DNA of 41,223 nt, taken from Polycladomyces zharkentensis (GTDB lineage: Bacteria > Bacillota > Bacilli > Thermoactinomycetales > JIR-001). Positions within the stretch are counted from its first letter, which is position 1; each line of letters starts with the position of its first letter. The translations under genes were made by a program, and so were the position numbers. The notes under the pieces were generated by a model that made no database searches, was not told the DNA's origin, and saw only the letters and a list, made by a program, of their open reading frames with translations. Positions 14,948 to 23,146 of this stretch are shown in pieces. The DNA is taken from contig NZ_JAFHAP010000021.1 of assembly GCF_016938855.1 (NCBI RefSeq), positions 1-41,223 of the forward strand, given 5' to 3'.

Positions 14948-15193
14948 ATTGACACTCCACACGTTTGAAGACGCGGGATTCTGGCGTCCGCAGTCCATCC
15001 ACAATGGCTTCGTCCAAGCCTGGTAATTTTCGTTTCACGAGTTTTTGGTCGCATCGTCGTTTTCAGTGTTTTCTAACTTCCCGACTCGATTGCACCAAAA
15101 TTCTGTTTTTACTTGCGAGAGAAACAAAGCCTTCCCAATCTGACGTTGCTTTCATCCCAACACTGAAGGAGTGGGTTTTCCCGCTTGTTCTTT
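14948..15193 (-). mobile_element. 246-bp deletion derivative of the TnpB element (element 3)
   Basis: On the minus strand it begins after CGTTTAT with TTATAAAGAACAAGCGGG-like sequence matching the left end of element 1. CCTTCAGTGTTGGGATGAAAGC and CTCTCGCAAGT are shared with element 1. It ends with AGAATCCCGCG...CGTGTGGAGTGTCAAT. Both ends and the TTTAT flank are kept, but no gene is left inside. Removing it joins the flanks in a frame open for about 25 codons into the recombinase zinc-ribbon segment. It is thus a minimal, non-autonomous relative of element 1. Confidence 0.7.
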
Positions 15194-15198
15194 ATAAA

Positions 15199-16043
15199 CG
15201 CCACGCGCTCCGTGCAAGTATGAAATCCTGCGTCAACCATGATATCGATATCGACCTTGGAAAACATGATCACAAAAAAAGATGACGAAAACTAAATAAG
15301 GTACTCCAGCCTCCTGTATCTGGTGACCACGATGAGCGGTCTTTTTTATTCATCATGATGATGAAATATTGGTTCGTGTATCACCACATTGCTGATTTAC
15401 TTGCCCTTCCGGGATAAAGAGGGCCACCTCATTCGGATCTTGACGTTGTTTAAAGACTCTTTTTTTCCGTTGACATTTCTCCGATCGTGATGCGACGTAC
15501 AGACCGTTTGGCAACCTTCTGGCAAGAATGAACCGTTTTTTGGTGATAAGATGATATCAGGGATGGTTGAAGATGCTTCATTCATCGCAATATGTGGGTG
15601 TTTGGCGCAGGGACAAAATGAGATGATCAACGGAGGTGATTTTCCCGGTCACTGACGCTCATTGCTATCCCCCGCTCCGTTCCCGAGGTTCGGAGTTAGT
15701 CCGAACAATCCCGGCTGAGAGGGTAGTGCAAACAACCCTCTACCAGGGCACCAGTCCAAAATACGAAGCCAACTTCTCTTGATAGTGACCTGGCGGCCGT
15801 TTCCTTATCTTGGATGGCGGTTGAGGATGTACGCAAAACCACAAATGGCGAGCCATGATTCGCGGACCCATTCCCACAAGCAAAGGTACTTACAGATTGG
15901 CATTCGGTGCTATGAGAGATTCAAGAAGAAATAGTTAGTGAGCTTAAAAGGCTGTAAGCAAATTGAAGAAAGAGTAAAATGATCAATGGGTTCCCAACAT
16001 GTTGAGGGAAAAAGTATAGATCCGTTCAAAAGGAATAGATCGT
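15199..16043. other. Gene-poor stretch with decayed sequence and two strong hairpins
   Basis: I see no convincing gene here. A minus-strand frame at 15397-15630 has odd composition and no ribosome binding site. Two perfect seven-pair hairpins follow each other: GTTCGGA/TCCGAAC (15688-15706) and AGAGGGT/ACCCTCT (15718-15741). They could belong to a mobile-element end or a structured RNA. The stretch lies between element 3 and the SUKH-like gene, in a region of general decay. Confidence 0.4.
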
Positions 16044-16589
16044 ATGAATGACTTACATAAGGAAATATCAGGATATTGGGATAAAGATGATCTGGTTACA
16101 ATCAGCCGTGAACTACTTGACCCATTCGATTTGGCATATGATACCAAAATAGTGCTTTCATCCATTGGATTGCCAATGAATGTAGAAGAAGTGAAGGAAC
16201 ATCCATTTTATATCAATTTTTATCACGAGCCAGAGATGGGGTTATATTGTGGAGATGACTATATCATTATAGGCGACAACGAAAGCAGCAAAATCGGTAT
16301 TCATAAAAAAACCGGGAATATCCATTTGATTGAGGAAACCCCAGCCGCTTGTGTACAAATCAGATTTATCAATTCAGATATAGCCAAATTCCTTATGTTT
16401 TTAAAGGTATATTTGAGTTATCGACCTCAATTGGTGGATGCTATGGGAGAGGATGATGAAAAAAAGTTATTCGCCATCGTTGATCACATCAAACAACGCA
16501 TGAATCAAATGGATTCAAAAGCATTATTAGATGCAGAATCATATTGGTCGGTTATACTTGAACAAGTTGAAGATGGATTGTCGTGTTGA
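16044..16589 (+). CDS. Probable SUKH-type immunity protein
   Basis: The 181-residue acidic protein has the layout of the SUKH superfamily, probably SUKH-4. A central segment (YIIIGDNESSKIGIHKKTG followed by NIHLI) with strand-turn-strand character precedes FINSDIAKFLMFLKVYLSY. SUKH proteins protect against toxins delivered by contact or secretion systems. No toxin gene is seen next to it, so it may be an orphan immunity gene in a decaying island. AAAAGGA lies about nine bases before the ATG. Its composition is AT-richer than the neighbourhood, which fits transfer. A terminator follows at 16675. Assignment is by eye and uncertain. Confidence 0.55.
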   Translation: MNDLHKEISGYWDKDDLVTISRELLDPFDLAYDTKIVLSSIGLPMNVEEVKEHPFYINFYHEPEMGLYCGDDYIIIGDNESSKIGIHKKTGNIHLIEETPAACVQIRFINSDIAKFLMFLKVYLSYRPQLVDAMGEDDEKKLFAIVDHIKQRMNQMDSKALLDAESYWSVILEQVEDGLSC

Positions 16590-16674
16590 TGTAAACGAAC
16601 GATACATTCGGTTTCCAACCCATATAAAGAGGATGTATGGGGTAAGCCCTCAACCGAGGGACAGGCATATTGAA

Positions 16675-16706
16675 AAACCCAGCGGTTTTTTCCGCTGGGT
16701 TTGTCC
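16675..16706 (+). terminator. Rho-independent terminator after the SUKH-like gene
   Basis: AAACCCAGCGG and CCGCTGGGTTT form an 11-pair stem with a T-rich loop, followed by TGTCCTTTC. It lies 86 bases after the stop of the SUKH-like gene. Confidence 0.75.
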
Positions 16707-16759
16707 TTTCGTTTACTCCGTTGCTGGTGGACGTTAACCAACAGTATAAGGGGATTCAA

Positions 16760-16988
16760 ATGGATCATCATATCCAAAAGCTTGTCAAGCAAGCGATTGA
16801 CGAAGAAACAAGAGACGACGATCAAGCAGTTTCGGACTCTCTTCCAATCCCCATTTCACCCTGATGGCAAATTTGTATTGTTGGAAGTAAGAGGACATGA
16901 TGGGGATTTTGGTGTTTCCAGTACACTAATGTATTCGTCGATATGGTTCGTTGATATGGTTGAACGGGATGCCGAGGGCGGCCATTGA
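16760..16988 (+). pseudogene. Possible frameshifted small gene
   Basis: An ATG at 16760 follows AAGGGG by six bases and opens MDHHIQKLVKQAIDEETRDD. The frame ends after 34 codons at 16861-16863. Another register continues with FHPDGKFVLLEVRGHDGDF and stops at 16988. Together they could be one gene of about 75 codons with a frameshift near 16850. No family is recognised, and the shorter frame could be a complete small gene. Confidence 0.25.
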
Positions 16989-17518
16989 TCGGTATCACTC
17001 TTTCACCGGTACATTCCTTCACACAGTTAACTCCATGCGGGAGTATCCTTTTCTTCCGGGTTGTGGTTTTTTTATGCCGCTTGCAGTATCCTTTTTGATC
17101 AGTCCGATTGAGTATCGATTCAGAGAGCAAAATTGAAGTTACGGACAAAATGCTCATCGAAGCGTACTTTTCCGCATCCTGGGCTGAAAGTTCAAAGCGG
17201 GCCTTTCTCTCTTCTTTGCCGAGTGCGGATCGGGCTTCCGGGAATGCGATGCGGATGATAAGGATCAACGCTCTTAATCCCAGTCTCCACCAATGTGAAA
17301 TCGCTTTCACGGCTGGTGGTTTCGTGTAACTTAAAAATATCGAAACAATTTTTTTGAAAAAACTGTTCCGCTTTATTTGAAAAGGGTATATAATATAGAT
17401 GTGACACCGGCGAACGTAATAAGAAACAACGGCTAGTTTCAAACAGCGTCCTGTAATTTAACGCAATCCCCCCTTGCAATTCACCTTATTTCAATTGATA
17501 CAAGTTTGACCCCCTTGA
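16989..17518. other. Stretch without a recognisable gene
   Basis: Frames on both strands are open here (for example minus 16822-17442 and plus 17108-17329), but none has a good ribosome binding site, a recognisable motif or conserved-looking ends. The registers appear to swap on the minus strand near 17190, so a decayed gene is possible. I see no repeats that match other parts of the window. Confidence 0.3.
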
Positions 17519-17554
17519 GCGAAAAGGGTCGGCAATGCAGCCGACCCTTTTCGC
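17519..17554. terminator. Long symmetric hairpin, likely terminator for the minus-strand hydrolase
   Basis: GCGAAAAGGGTCGGC (17519-17533) and GCCGACCCTTTTCGC (17540-17554) form a perfect 15-pair stem with a six-base loop. It lies 22 bases beyond the stop of the hydrolase gene. No long T run follows on either strand, so termination efficiency is unsure. Confidence 0.65.
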
Positions 17555-17575
17555 TGTGTTTCTCTCACTGCGGTT

Positions 17576-18415
17576 TCACTTCAGATTCTGACGCAAAAAG
17601 CGGGCCGTCTCATCCAACACTTGATCCAGGTAAGGAGTTGTGCCGCGGAACGGGTGGACACAACCAAAAGTGTGATCCGCCCCTTCGATGATGACCAGCC
17701 GGGCCTGCACGGCGGCGTTGGCGAGTTGCTTGGCCGCAGTGAGCGGTACGGAGCGGTCGTCACTCCCGTGCAGGATCAGCAGGGGACGTTTGAAAGACGG
17801 GAGCCGTTTCAGGATGTCGAATCGCTCACGGTTGCGTTCCAGATCGTCCAATACCTCCCGGTGAATCGGCATCGCTTGTCCGGTGCGGGCGTTGGGAATG
17901 GTGGCGACGCCTTTTTCGCGGATTTCCCGCCTCAGCTCATCGGAGAACAGGTCAACACGGGCAACGCTGTTCCACAACACGACAGCCCCGATCTCCGGAT
18001 GATCCATCGCGAAGATCAGGCTGTTCCCTCCACCGCGACTGTGCCCGACAAGGGCAATTTTACTGGTGTCCATCGCCTCACGCAAAGGTACGTCTCCCTG
18101 TAACAGCCGATCCAGGAGGTATGTCAAATCCTCCTGCTCACGGGAATACGTATTGCGGGCGAACTTGTCCAGTTCGTCGAATTCTTCCAGGTTTTCACCC
18201 ACCCCGTTCATGGAGAAATTGAAGGTGATGACGGCAAACCCCCGTTCTGCCAAAACATGGGCAGCATGCGGGAAAAAGCCCCAGTTTTTGAATCCCTTAA
18301 AACCGTGGCACAAAATAATGACCGGGAGCGGCGATTCGGTCGTTGTGGCATAAACGTCTCCGCGGATGATGCGGTTTTCCTTTCCCAAATCCCATGTGAA
18401 TGTGCGATGTTCCAT
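17576..18415 (-). CDS. Alpha/beta hydrolase (serine esterase/peptidase-like)
   Basis: The 279-residue cytoplasmic protein has the hydrolase fold. It shows HGFKGFKNWGFF (oxyanion region), the nucleophile elbow GHSRGG near residue 145, LILHGSDDRSVP carrying the probable acid Asp, and GADHTFG carrying the probable His. A cap region of about 60 residues lies between the elbow and the last motifs. It resembles the dienelactone-hydrolase/acyl-peptidase type, and the substrate is unknown. The ATG at 18415 has only a weak site (AAGAG). It is transcribed alone, towards the hairpin at 17519. Confidence 0.85.
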   Translation of the reverse strand: MEHRTFTWDLGKENRIIRGDVYATTTESPLPVIILCHGFKGFKNWGFFPHAAHVLAERGFAVITFNFSMNGVGENLEEFDELDKFARNTYSREQEDLTYLLDRLLQGDVPLREAMDTSKIALVGHSRGGGNSLIFAMDHPEIGAVVLWNSVARVDLFSDELRREIREKGVATIPNARTGQAMPIHREVLDDLERNRERFDILKRLPSFKRPLLILHGSDDRSVPLTAAKQLANAAVQARLVIIEGADHTFGCVHPFRGTTPYLDQVLDETARFLRQNLK

Positions 18416-18489
18416 CTCTTGCGGCGCAAATGGTAAGGTTGCGCCTGTACCCTCCTTTCCGCGATCGGCTTCCCAAGGCGTGTCTCATC

Positions 18490-18716
18490 ATTCTGTAACC
18501 GGGACACATGTTTTCCCAGGCGGCGACTTACCAAGACCCGGCAGAGCGAAGACCCGGAAAGCGCAGCAATTGAATCGCGGGCAAATTCCTCTAAGAGAAG
18601 CGTACTTTGCCCGCGCCCTGCGCTCACCGGGTCGGAGCGGCCATGAGCCGCTTCCCCGCAGGGCGCAGGTGGAGCGAGCCGGGAAGCAATGTGGACCGTT
18701 TTTGCCGGACACGCCG
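18490..18716 (+). repeat. Dispersed repeat family B, copy 1
   Basis: The block aligns over about 225 bases with 22841-23068. Shared parts include ATTCTGTAA/ATTCCGTAA, ATGTTTTTCC-like, TTGAATCGCGGGC, AGCGAAGCGTA-like, TCGGAGCGG, CAGGTGGAGCGAGC and CCGGAC. It contains nested inverted repeats (GCCCTGCG...CGCAGGGC around GGAGCGGC...GCCGCTTCC), so the RNA could fold strongly. No conserved reading frame is seen. It occupies the gap between the hydrolase start and the cobalamin riboswitch. Confidence 0.65.
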
Positions 18717-18851
18717 TAAACAAACATCATTTCGCATCAAAACCGTCCATTTCCTCTTTCCCGCGAGTGCCGTTCACCAAACAAGGGGGATGGTCATAAG
18801 CCCGACGAAATGTTAAAATTCGGGTACAGCGATTTGCTGACCGACAAGTGA

Positions 18852-19035
18852 ATAGGCGAAAAGGTCCTTTATCCGAAACGGATAAAGGTGAAAAGGGAAG
18901 ACCGGTGTAAATCCGGCGCGGTCCCGCCACTGTGAGTGGGGAGCGCGGTCGCACGATGCCACTGTCCCCAAGGGGATGGGAAGGCGCGACCGAATGCGGT
19001 GATCCACGAGCCAGGAGACCTGCCTTTTCGCGGTC
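18852..19035 (+). promoter_or_regulatory. Cobalamin (adenosylcobalamin) riboswitch aptamer
   Basis: The B12-box core GCCACTGTGAGTG lies at 18926-18938, followed by the family's GCCAGGAGACCTGCC segment at 19009-19023. The outer stem pairs GGCGAAAAGGTC (from 18854) with GACCTGCCTTTTCGC (to 19031). Inner arms such as CCTTTATCC...GGATAAAGG are clear. It lies upstream of the B12-uptake genes and should lower their expression when cobalamin is abundant. Confidence 0.93.
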
Positions 19036-19119
19036 ACTTGCGATTCTCCTTCGGGGTGTGAGGAGGAGCGCAACACTCGCGTGCGCGTTTTCCAGCATGC
19101 GGTATGCGCGAGAGGATTT

Positions 19120-19149
19120 CCCTGACCTCGATGGAGGCGGGGTTTTTTT
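19120..19149 (+). terminator. Riboswitch-controlled intrinsic terminator
   Basis: CCCTGACCTC pairs with GAGGCGGGG around a GATG loop, with one bulged base, and a run of seven T residues follows. It lies between the aptamer and btuF, 29 bases before the ATG. It is the likely expression platform, formed when the ligand is bound. A further inverted repeat (CTCGCG...CGCGAG, about 19077-19112) lies between aptamer and terminator and may be the antiterminator arm. Confidence 0.75.
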
Positions 19150-19177
19150 ATGTTGGTGAAGGAAGGAGAGGGACTGG

Positions 19178-20122
19178 ATGAAGAGATGGTATGGTTGGTT
19201 GTTGTCGTTGTTGTTGGTCATGACGATGGGATTGGCCGGTTGTTCACAGGCACCCCAACCGCACGCTGATCATAATGGAAAACAAGGTGATTTCCCGGTT
19301 ACCCTCAAGGATGCATCCGGACAAAACGTAACGATCAAACAGGAGCCCCGGCGTATCGTTTCGTTGGTTCCCAGCACAACGGAAATCGCGTTTGCTTTGG
19401 GGCTGGACAAAAAGATCGTCGGCGTTTCCTCCTTGGACAATTATCCGGCGGAAGCAACGAAAAAGGAAAAAGTGGGCGATTTGAAGATCAACGTGGAAAA
19501 AGTGGTGTCGCTGAAGCCTGATCTGGTGCTGGCCAATCCGATCAACGGCCAGGATACCATCGGCCAATTGCGGAAACTGGGGTTGACGGTCGTGGTGGTG
19601 GACGGTCAAAGCCTCAAAGGTGTAGAAGATTCCATTCTCTTGGTGGGCAAAGCGACAGGTGCCGTGGACAAGGCTCGTCAGGTAGTCGCAAAGATGGAAC
19701 GGGAGAAAAACGAAGTGACGAAAAAGGTGGCTTCCATCCCGGCCGACAAACGGGTCAAAGTGTGGATTGAGCTGGACCCGACATTGTTTACCGCCGGTTC
19801 GGGCACCTTTATGGACGAGCTGATCCGTTTGGCCGGAGGGAACAACGTGGCCGCAAGCCAAAAAGGATGGCCTCAAGTGTCGGCGGAGCAGGTGGTCAAG
19901 TGGAATCCGGACGTGATCATCGCCACCTATGACACCGGCGGCAATAAAGCGGTGTCGCAAATCGCCTCCCGTTCCGGGTGGGCCGGGATCAACGCCGTGA
20001 AACAAAAACGGATCGTCACGGTCAACCCGGATTTGGTCAACCGGCCCGGCCCGCGGGTCACGCAAGGGCTGAAACAGATCGCGCAAGTGTTGTATCCGCA
20101 AGTGTTTGGTGCGAAACAGTAA
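19178..20122 (+). CDS. btuF: Cobalamin ABC transporter substrate-binding lipoprotein
   Basis: The 314-residue protein has a lipoprotein signal ending LAGC (C22) and the class III substrate-binding fold used by B12 and siderophore transporters. RRIVSLVPSTTEIAFALG is the typical BtuF-type start, and the second lobe ends NRPGPRVTQGLKQIAQ. It should capture corrinoids outside the membrane and deliver them to BtuC. Transcription is controlled by the upstream cobalamin riboswitch, which supports B12 over iron as substrate. GAAGGAGAGG precedes the ATG. The permease gene follows directly. Confidence 0.9.
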   Translation: MKRWYGWLLSLLLVMTMGLAGCSQAPQPHADHNGKQGDFPVTLKDASGQNVTIKQEPRRIVSLVPSTTEIAFALGLDKKIVGVSSLDNYPAEATKKEKVGDLKINVEKVVSLKPDLVLANPINGQDTIGQLRKLGLTVVVVDGQSLKGVEDSILLVGKATGAVDKARQVVAKMEREKNEVTKKVASIPADKRVKVWIELDPTLFTAGSGTFMDELIRLAGGNNVAASQKGWPQVSAEQVVKWNPDVIIATYDTGGNKAVSQIASRSGWAGINAVKQKRIVTVNPDLVNRPGPRVTQGLKQIAQVLYPQVFGAKQ

Positions 20123-20129
20123 GGGAAGT

Positions 20130-21176
20130 ATGATGGGGAGAAAGCAAATGTGGTGGTTGGCGGGTCTGGCGGGACTGCTGACGTTGACGGTGGCCGTGGC
20201 CGTTTCCGTCGGCAGTACGCCGATCCCGCTGGCGGATGTATGGCGGATTCTGGGGCGTGCGTTGCCCGGAGTCGGTTCGATGGTCCAACCTCCGGGCGAC
20301 CCGTCTGTCGAGACGATTGTGCGATCCATTCGGTTGCCGCGGGTGTTGCTGTCCGTACTGGTCGGGGCATCGCTCGCCATGGCGGGTGTCGTTTATCAGG
20401 CGTTGTTGCGTAACCCGTTGGCCGATCCGTACATTCTCGGTGTCTCGTCCGGCGCGGCGCTCGGAGCGGTCGTTGCGCTCCTGACCGGATGGGGAGCGGC
20501 TTGGCTGGGTGGTTGGAACGTACCCGCACTCGCGTTTGTCTGCTCCATGGTTGCATTGCTGGCCGTATTGCAATTGGCCAGAGTCGGTTCGCAGATGCGG
20601 CCGGAGACGCTCATCCTGTCCGGTGTGGTCGTACAGGCATTTTTCGGTGCGGTACTGACGTTTTGCATCGCGTTGTCGGAAGAGCAGCTGCAACAGATCC
20701 AGAGCTGGTTGATGGGCAGCTTTACCCTGCGGGAATGGGAACACGTCACCGTGGTGGTACCGTTTCTGGCCATCGGTACCGTGGTGTGCTGGTGGTTCAG
20801 CCGGGAGTTGAACCTGTTTGCGTTGGGCGATCGGGCAGCGGAACATCTCGGTGTGTCGGTCGGAATGGTGCGCGGACTGTTGTTGGTGACGGCATCACTG
20901 GTAACCGCCGCGGCGGTGTCCGTATCAGGGACGATCGGGTTTGTCGGGTTGGTCGTTCCACATGTGATGCGCATATTGTGCGGTCCCGATCATCGTTGGC
21001 TGATTCCGTTGTCCCTGTTGGCAGGCGGGGTCTTTCTGACGGGGGCCGATCTGTTGGCCCGGGTGGTGTTGGCGCCCCGTGAATTGCCGATCGGGGTTGT
21101 GACCGCGTTTGTCGGCGCGCCGTTTTTCGCATGGTTGTTGAGAAAGCATCTCCGTTCCCGCAGAGGGGAGGGGTAG
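20130..21176 (+). CDS. btuC: Cobalamin ABC transporter permease (FecCD/BtuC family)
   Basis: The protein has about 348 residues with around ten membrane helices. It carries family signatures LLRNPLADPYILGVSSGAAL and GFVGLVVPHVMRILCGPDHR, where the cytoplasmic loop couples to the ATPase. Possible starts are the ATGs at 20130, 20133 and 20148. The last has GGGGAG seven bases upstream, while AAGGGA serves the first two. A GTG at 20106 would overlap btuF and is unlikely. It is the second gene of the riboswitch operon and overlaps no neighbour; the ATPase starts directly after its stop. Confidence 0.9.
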   Translation: MMGRKQMWWLAGLAGLLTLTVAVAVSVGSTPIPLADVWRILGRALPGVGSMVQPPGDPSVETIVRSIRLPRVLLSVLVGASLAMAGVVYQALLRNPLADPYILGVSSGAALGAVVALLTGWGAAWLGGWNVPALAFVCSMVALLAVLQLARVGSQMRPETLILSGVVVQAFFGAVLTFCIALSEEQLQQIQSWLMGSFTLREWEHVTVVVPFLAIGTVVCWWFSRELNLFALGDRAAEHLGVSVGMVRGLLLVTASLVTAAAVSVSGTIGFVGLVVPHVMRILCGPDHRWLIPLSLLAGGVFLTGADLLARVVLAPRELPIGVVTAFVGAPFFAWLLRKHLRSRRGEG

Positions 21177-22007
21177 TTGGTGATAGCGGCTCGAAAAGTG
21201 GGCAAACACTACGGCGAACGCAGCGTGTTGGCCGAAGTGAGTTTGAATGTCGGCCCCGGTGAGATGGTGGGCATCATCGGTCCCAATGGATCGGGCAAAA
21301 CCACGCTGCTCCGGTTGTTGTCCGGTGAGGAACGCCCGGATACGGGTACCGTGATGTGGGAAGGCCGTCCGCTTGCAGATTGGTCGATCAAAGAACGGGC
21401 GCGTCGAATCGCCCTGCTCCCCCAGGAAGGATTGCCCCCGCTTGATTTCACCGTGGAGGAAGTGGTCATGATGGGCCGTCACCCTCACCAGGGTTGGCGG
21501 CCGTGGATGACGGAGCGGGATCGCGCACTGGTCGAGGAAATATTGGCCGATACGGACCTGCTTTCACACCGACGGCGACCTGTCTCGGTATTGAGCGGTG
21601 GTGAACGGCAACGGGTGGCGATTGCGCAGGCGATGGCGCAACAGCCCCGGTTGTTGTTGCTGGATGAGCCCACGACTTATCTGGATGTCAGGCATCAGTT
21701 GGGCATGCTCGACCGGATCGTGAGATGGAAACGGAAAGATGGGTTGTCCGTTGTCATCGTGTTGCATGATTTGAATCTGGCGGCGCAATTCTGTGATCGG
21801 TTGTTGTTGTTGAAAAATGGTCGGGTCATTCGGGAAGGGACAGCGGAGCAGGTGATCCAGGCGTCGGTGATCCGCGATGCTTACGGAATCGATCCGGTGA
21901 TGGTACGCCATCCGTCTGCCGGTGTGCCACAGGTATTGCTGCAGTCGAAGGAGAAAGGATTTGAGACCGGATCTTGCGGACAGCCGCTTTCTGTTTCTGC
22001 TCCATAG
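21177..22007 (+). CDS. btuD: Cobalamin ABC transporter ATPase (FecE/BtuD type)
   Basis: The 276-residue protein has Walker A GPNGSGKTT, signature LSGGERQRV, Walker B LLLLDEPT and the switch His in VLHDLNLAAQ, so it should power the transporter. It starts with TTG at 21177, right after the permease stop, or with GTG at 21180; GAGGGGAGGGG lies before both. The C-terminal 30 residues after VRHPSAGVPQ are less typical and may be an extension. It is the only FecE-type ATPase in the window, which matters because the siderophore importer at 29.6-32.6 kb has none of its own. Confidence 0.9.
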   Translation: MVIAARKVGKHYGERSVLAEVSLNVGPGEMVGIIGPNGSGKTTLLRLLSGEERPDTGTVMWEGRPLADWSIKERARRIALLPQEGLPPLDFTVEEVVMMGRHPHQGWRPWMTERDRALVEEILADTDLLSHRRRPVSVLSGGERQRVAIAQAMAQQPRLLLLDEPTTYLDVRHQLGMLDRIVRWKRKDGLSVVIVLHDLNLAAQFCDRLLLLKNGRVIREGTAEQVIQASVIRDAYGIDPVMVRHPSAGVPQVLLQSKEKGFETGSCGQPLSVSAP

Positions 22008-22009
22008 GG

Positions 22010-22140
22010 CGTGTCCGGTATGGATTACAACGGCTGTCTTCGGGCGCCCTTCTCCCTCTCGTTACCCGCATGGTGAGCCAATCCTTGGGGAAGAAAGGTT
22101 CCTAGCCGGAAAATGGTCGCCCTGTTTCTCGGCAATCTAC
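22010..22140 (-). repeat. Diverged copy of repeat family A, reverse orientation
   Basis: On the minus strand the order ACAGGGCGACCATTTTCC, then AACCTTT, then ACGAGAGGGAGAAGGGCGCC follows the order AGAGGGTGGCCGTTTTCCC, GACCTTT, GCGAGAGGGAAAACGGCGC of the intact copies. The match is partial and the ends are not clear. It fills most of the 200-base gap between the B12 ATPase and the adenosyltransferase. No gene or terminator is apparent there. Confidence 0.35.
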
Positions 22141-22207
22141 GGGGTATTGGGTTTCACGCCTGATGTGTTGGTCCGAACGGTGAACCGCTAATGGAGGAGT
22201 GAAGATC

Positions 22208-22765
22208 ATGCGCATCTATACCCGTACCGGAGATGAAGGAAAAACCGGTGTGATCGGCGGACGGGTGGACAAGGATGACATCCGTGTCGAAGCGTACGGT
22301 ACGATTGATGAGTTGAATGCGTTTGTCGGTGAGGCGATCGTCCGGATGAACACGGAGAAACACGCGGACATGATCCGCGATTTGACTGAGGTTCAGCACG
22401 AACTGTTCGACGCCGGCAGTGATTTGGCACAGGTGGGAAAAAAGCGACAGTACAAAGTGACATCCGACATGGTGACCCGTTTGGAGGGATGGATTGACCG
22501 CTACATGGAGGAAGCACCGGAAATCCAACGGTTTATCCTGCCCGGCGGATCACCCGTTTCCGCAGCGCTTCATCTGTGTCGCGTGCTGGCCCGGCGAGCC
22601 GAGCGCCGCGTGGTGACGCTGTGCCGCGAGCAGGAAACCAATGACGAGGTACGCCGTTATTTGAACCGTCTATCCGACTTTTTCTTCGCCATCGCCCGCG
22701 CGGCCAACGTGAGGGACGGTGTGTCCGATGTGGAGTACAAACGGGGAGGACAGGTGTTTCGATAA
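22208..22765 (+). CDS. pduO: PduO-type cob(I)alamin adenosyltransferase
   Basis: The 185-residue protein should transfer the adenosyl group of ATP to cob(I)alamin, making the coenzyme form. It has the PduO N-terminal motif YTRTGDEGKTG, VEAYGTIDELNAFVG, FILPGGS and the ATP-site stretch RRAERRVV. The ATG at 22208 is chosen because GGAGG lies ten bases before it; a GTG at 22199 would sit on top of that site. It follows the riboswitch-controlled uptake genes after a 200-base gap, so uptake and activation of B12 are probably co-regulated. Confidence 0.92.
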   Translation: MRIYTRTGDEGKTGVIGGRVDKDDIRVEAYGTIDELNAFVGEAIVRMNTEKHADMIRDLTEVQHELFDAGSDLAQVGKKRQYKVTSDMVTRLEGWIDRYMEEAPEIQRFILPGGSPVSAALHLCRVLARRAERRVVTLCREQETNDEVRRYLNRLSDFFFAIARAANVRDGVSDVEYKRGGQVFR

Positions 22766-22840
22766 GGGGACAAGCGGAGTTCGGCAGAGGGCTGGGAATT
22801 CCGGGGCTGCGCTCATAGATGGACAGAGTGTGGCTGGACA

Positions 22841-23068
22841 TTCCGTAAGGGCGCGATGTTTTTCCAAGCGAGCGAAGACCTGTGCCCTGATCGAACGGGG
22901 ACTCGGGTAGTGCAGGATTGAAATCGCGGGCCATCTCATCAAAGCGAAGCATATTTTGTCCGTGTCCGGCGCTGGCCAAATCGGAGCGGTCATGATTTGT
23001 TTACCTGCAGGGTGCAGGTGGAGCGAGCGGGAAAGCGATATGGACAGGTATTACCGGACGCACTCCGG
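22841..23068 (+). repeat. Dispersed repeat family B, copy 2
   Basis: This is the second copy of the block described at 18490-18716, in the same orientation. It shares the opening ATTCCGTAA and ATGTTTTTCC, the middle TTGAAATCGCGGGC and GCGAAGC, and the closing TCGGAGCGG, GCAGGTGGAGCGAGC and ACCGGACGCAC. The strong inner hairpin of copy 1 is not kept here. It fills the 380-base gap between the adenosyltransferase and the ArsC-like gene; the rest of the gap shows nothing else. Confidence 0.65.
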
Positions 23069-23146
23069 GAAGGAAGGGAATCGAACACGCCCGGTTCCGC
23101 CCAGTTGGGTATACTGGTAACGGACAATCTATGGGGAGGGTTTCAG

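Noticed and set aside
15660-15960. Possible group II intron end
   Set aside because: The hairpins suggested a structured RNA, but no domain V-like sequence and no reverse-transcriptase frame is present.
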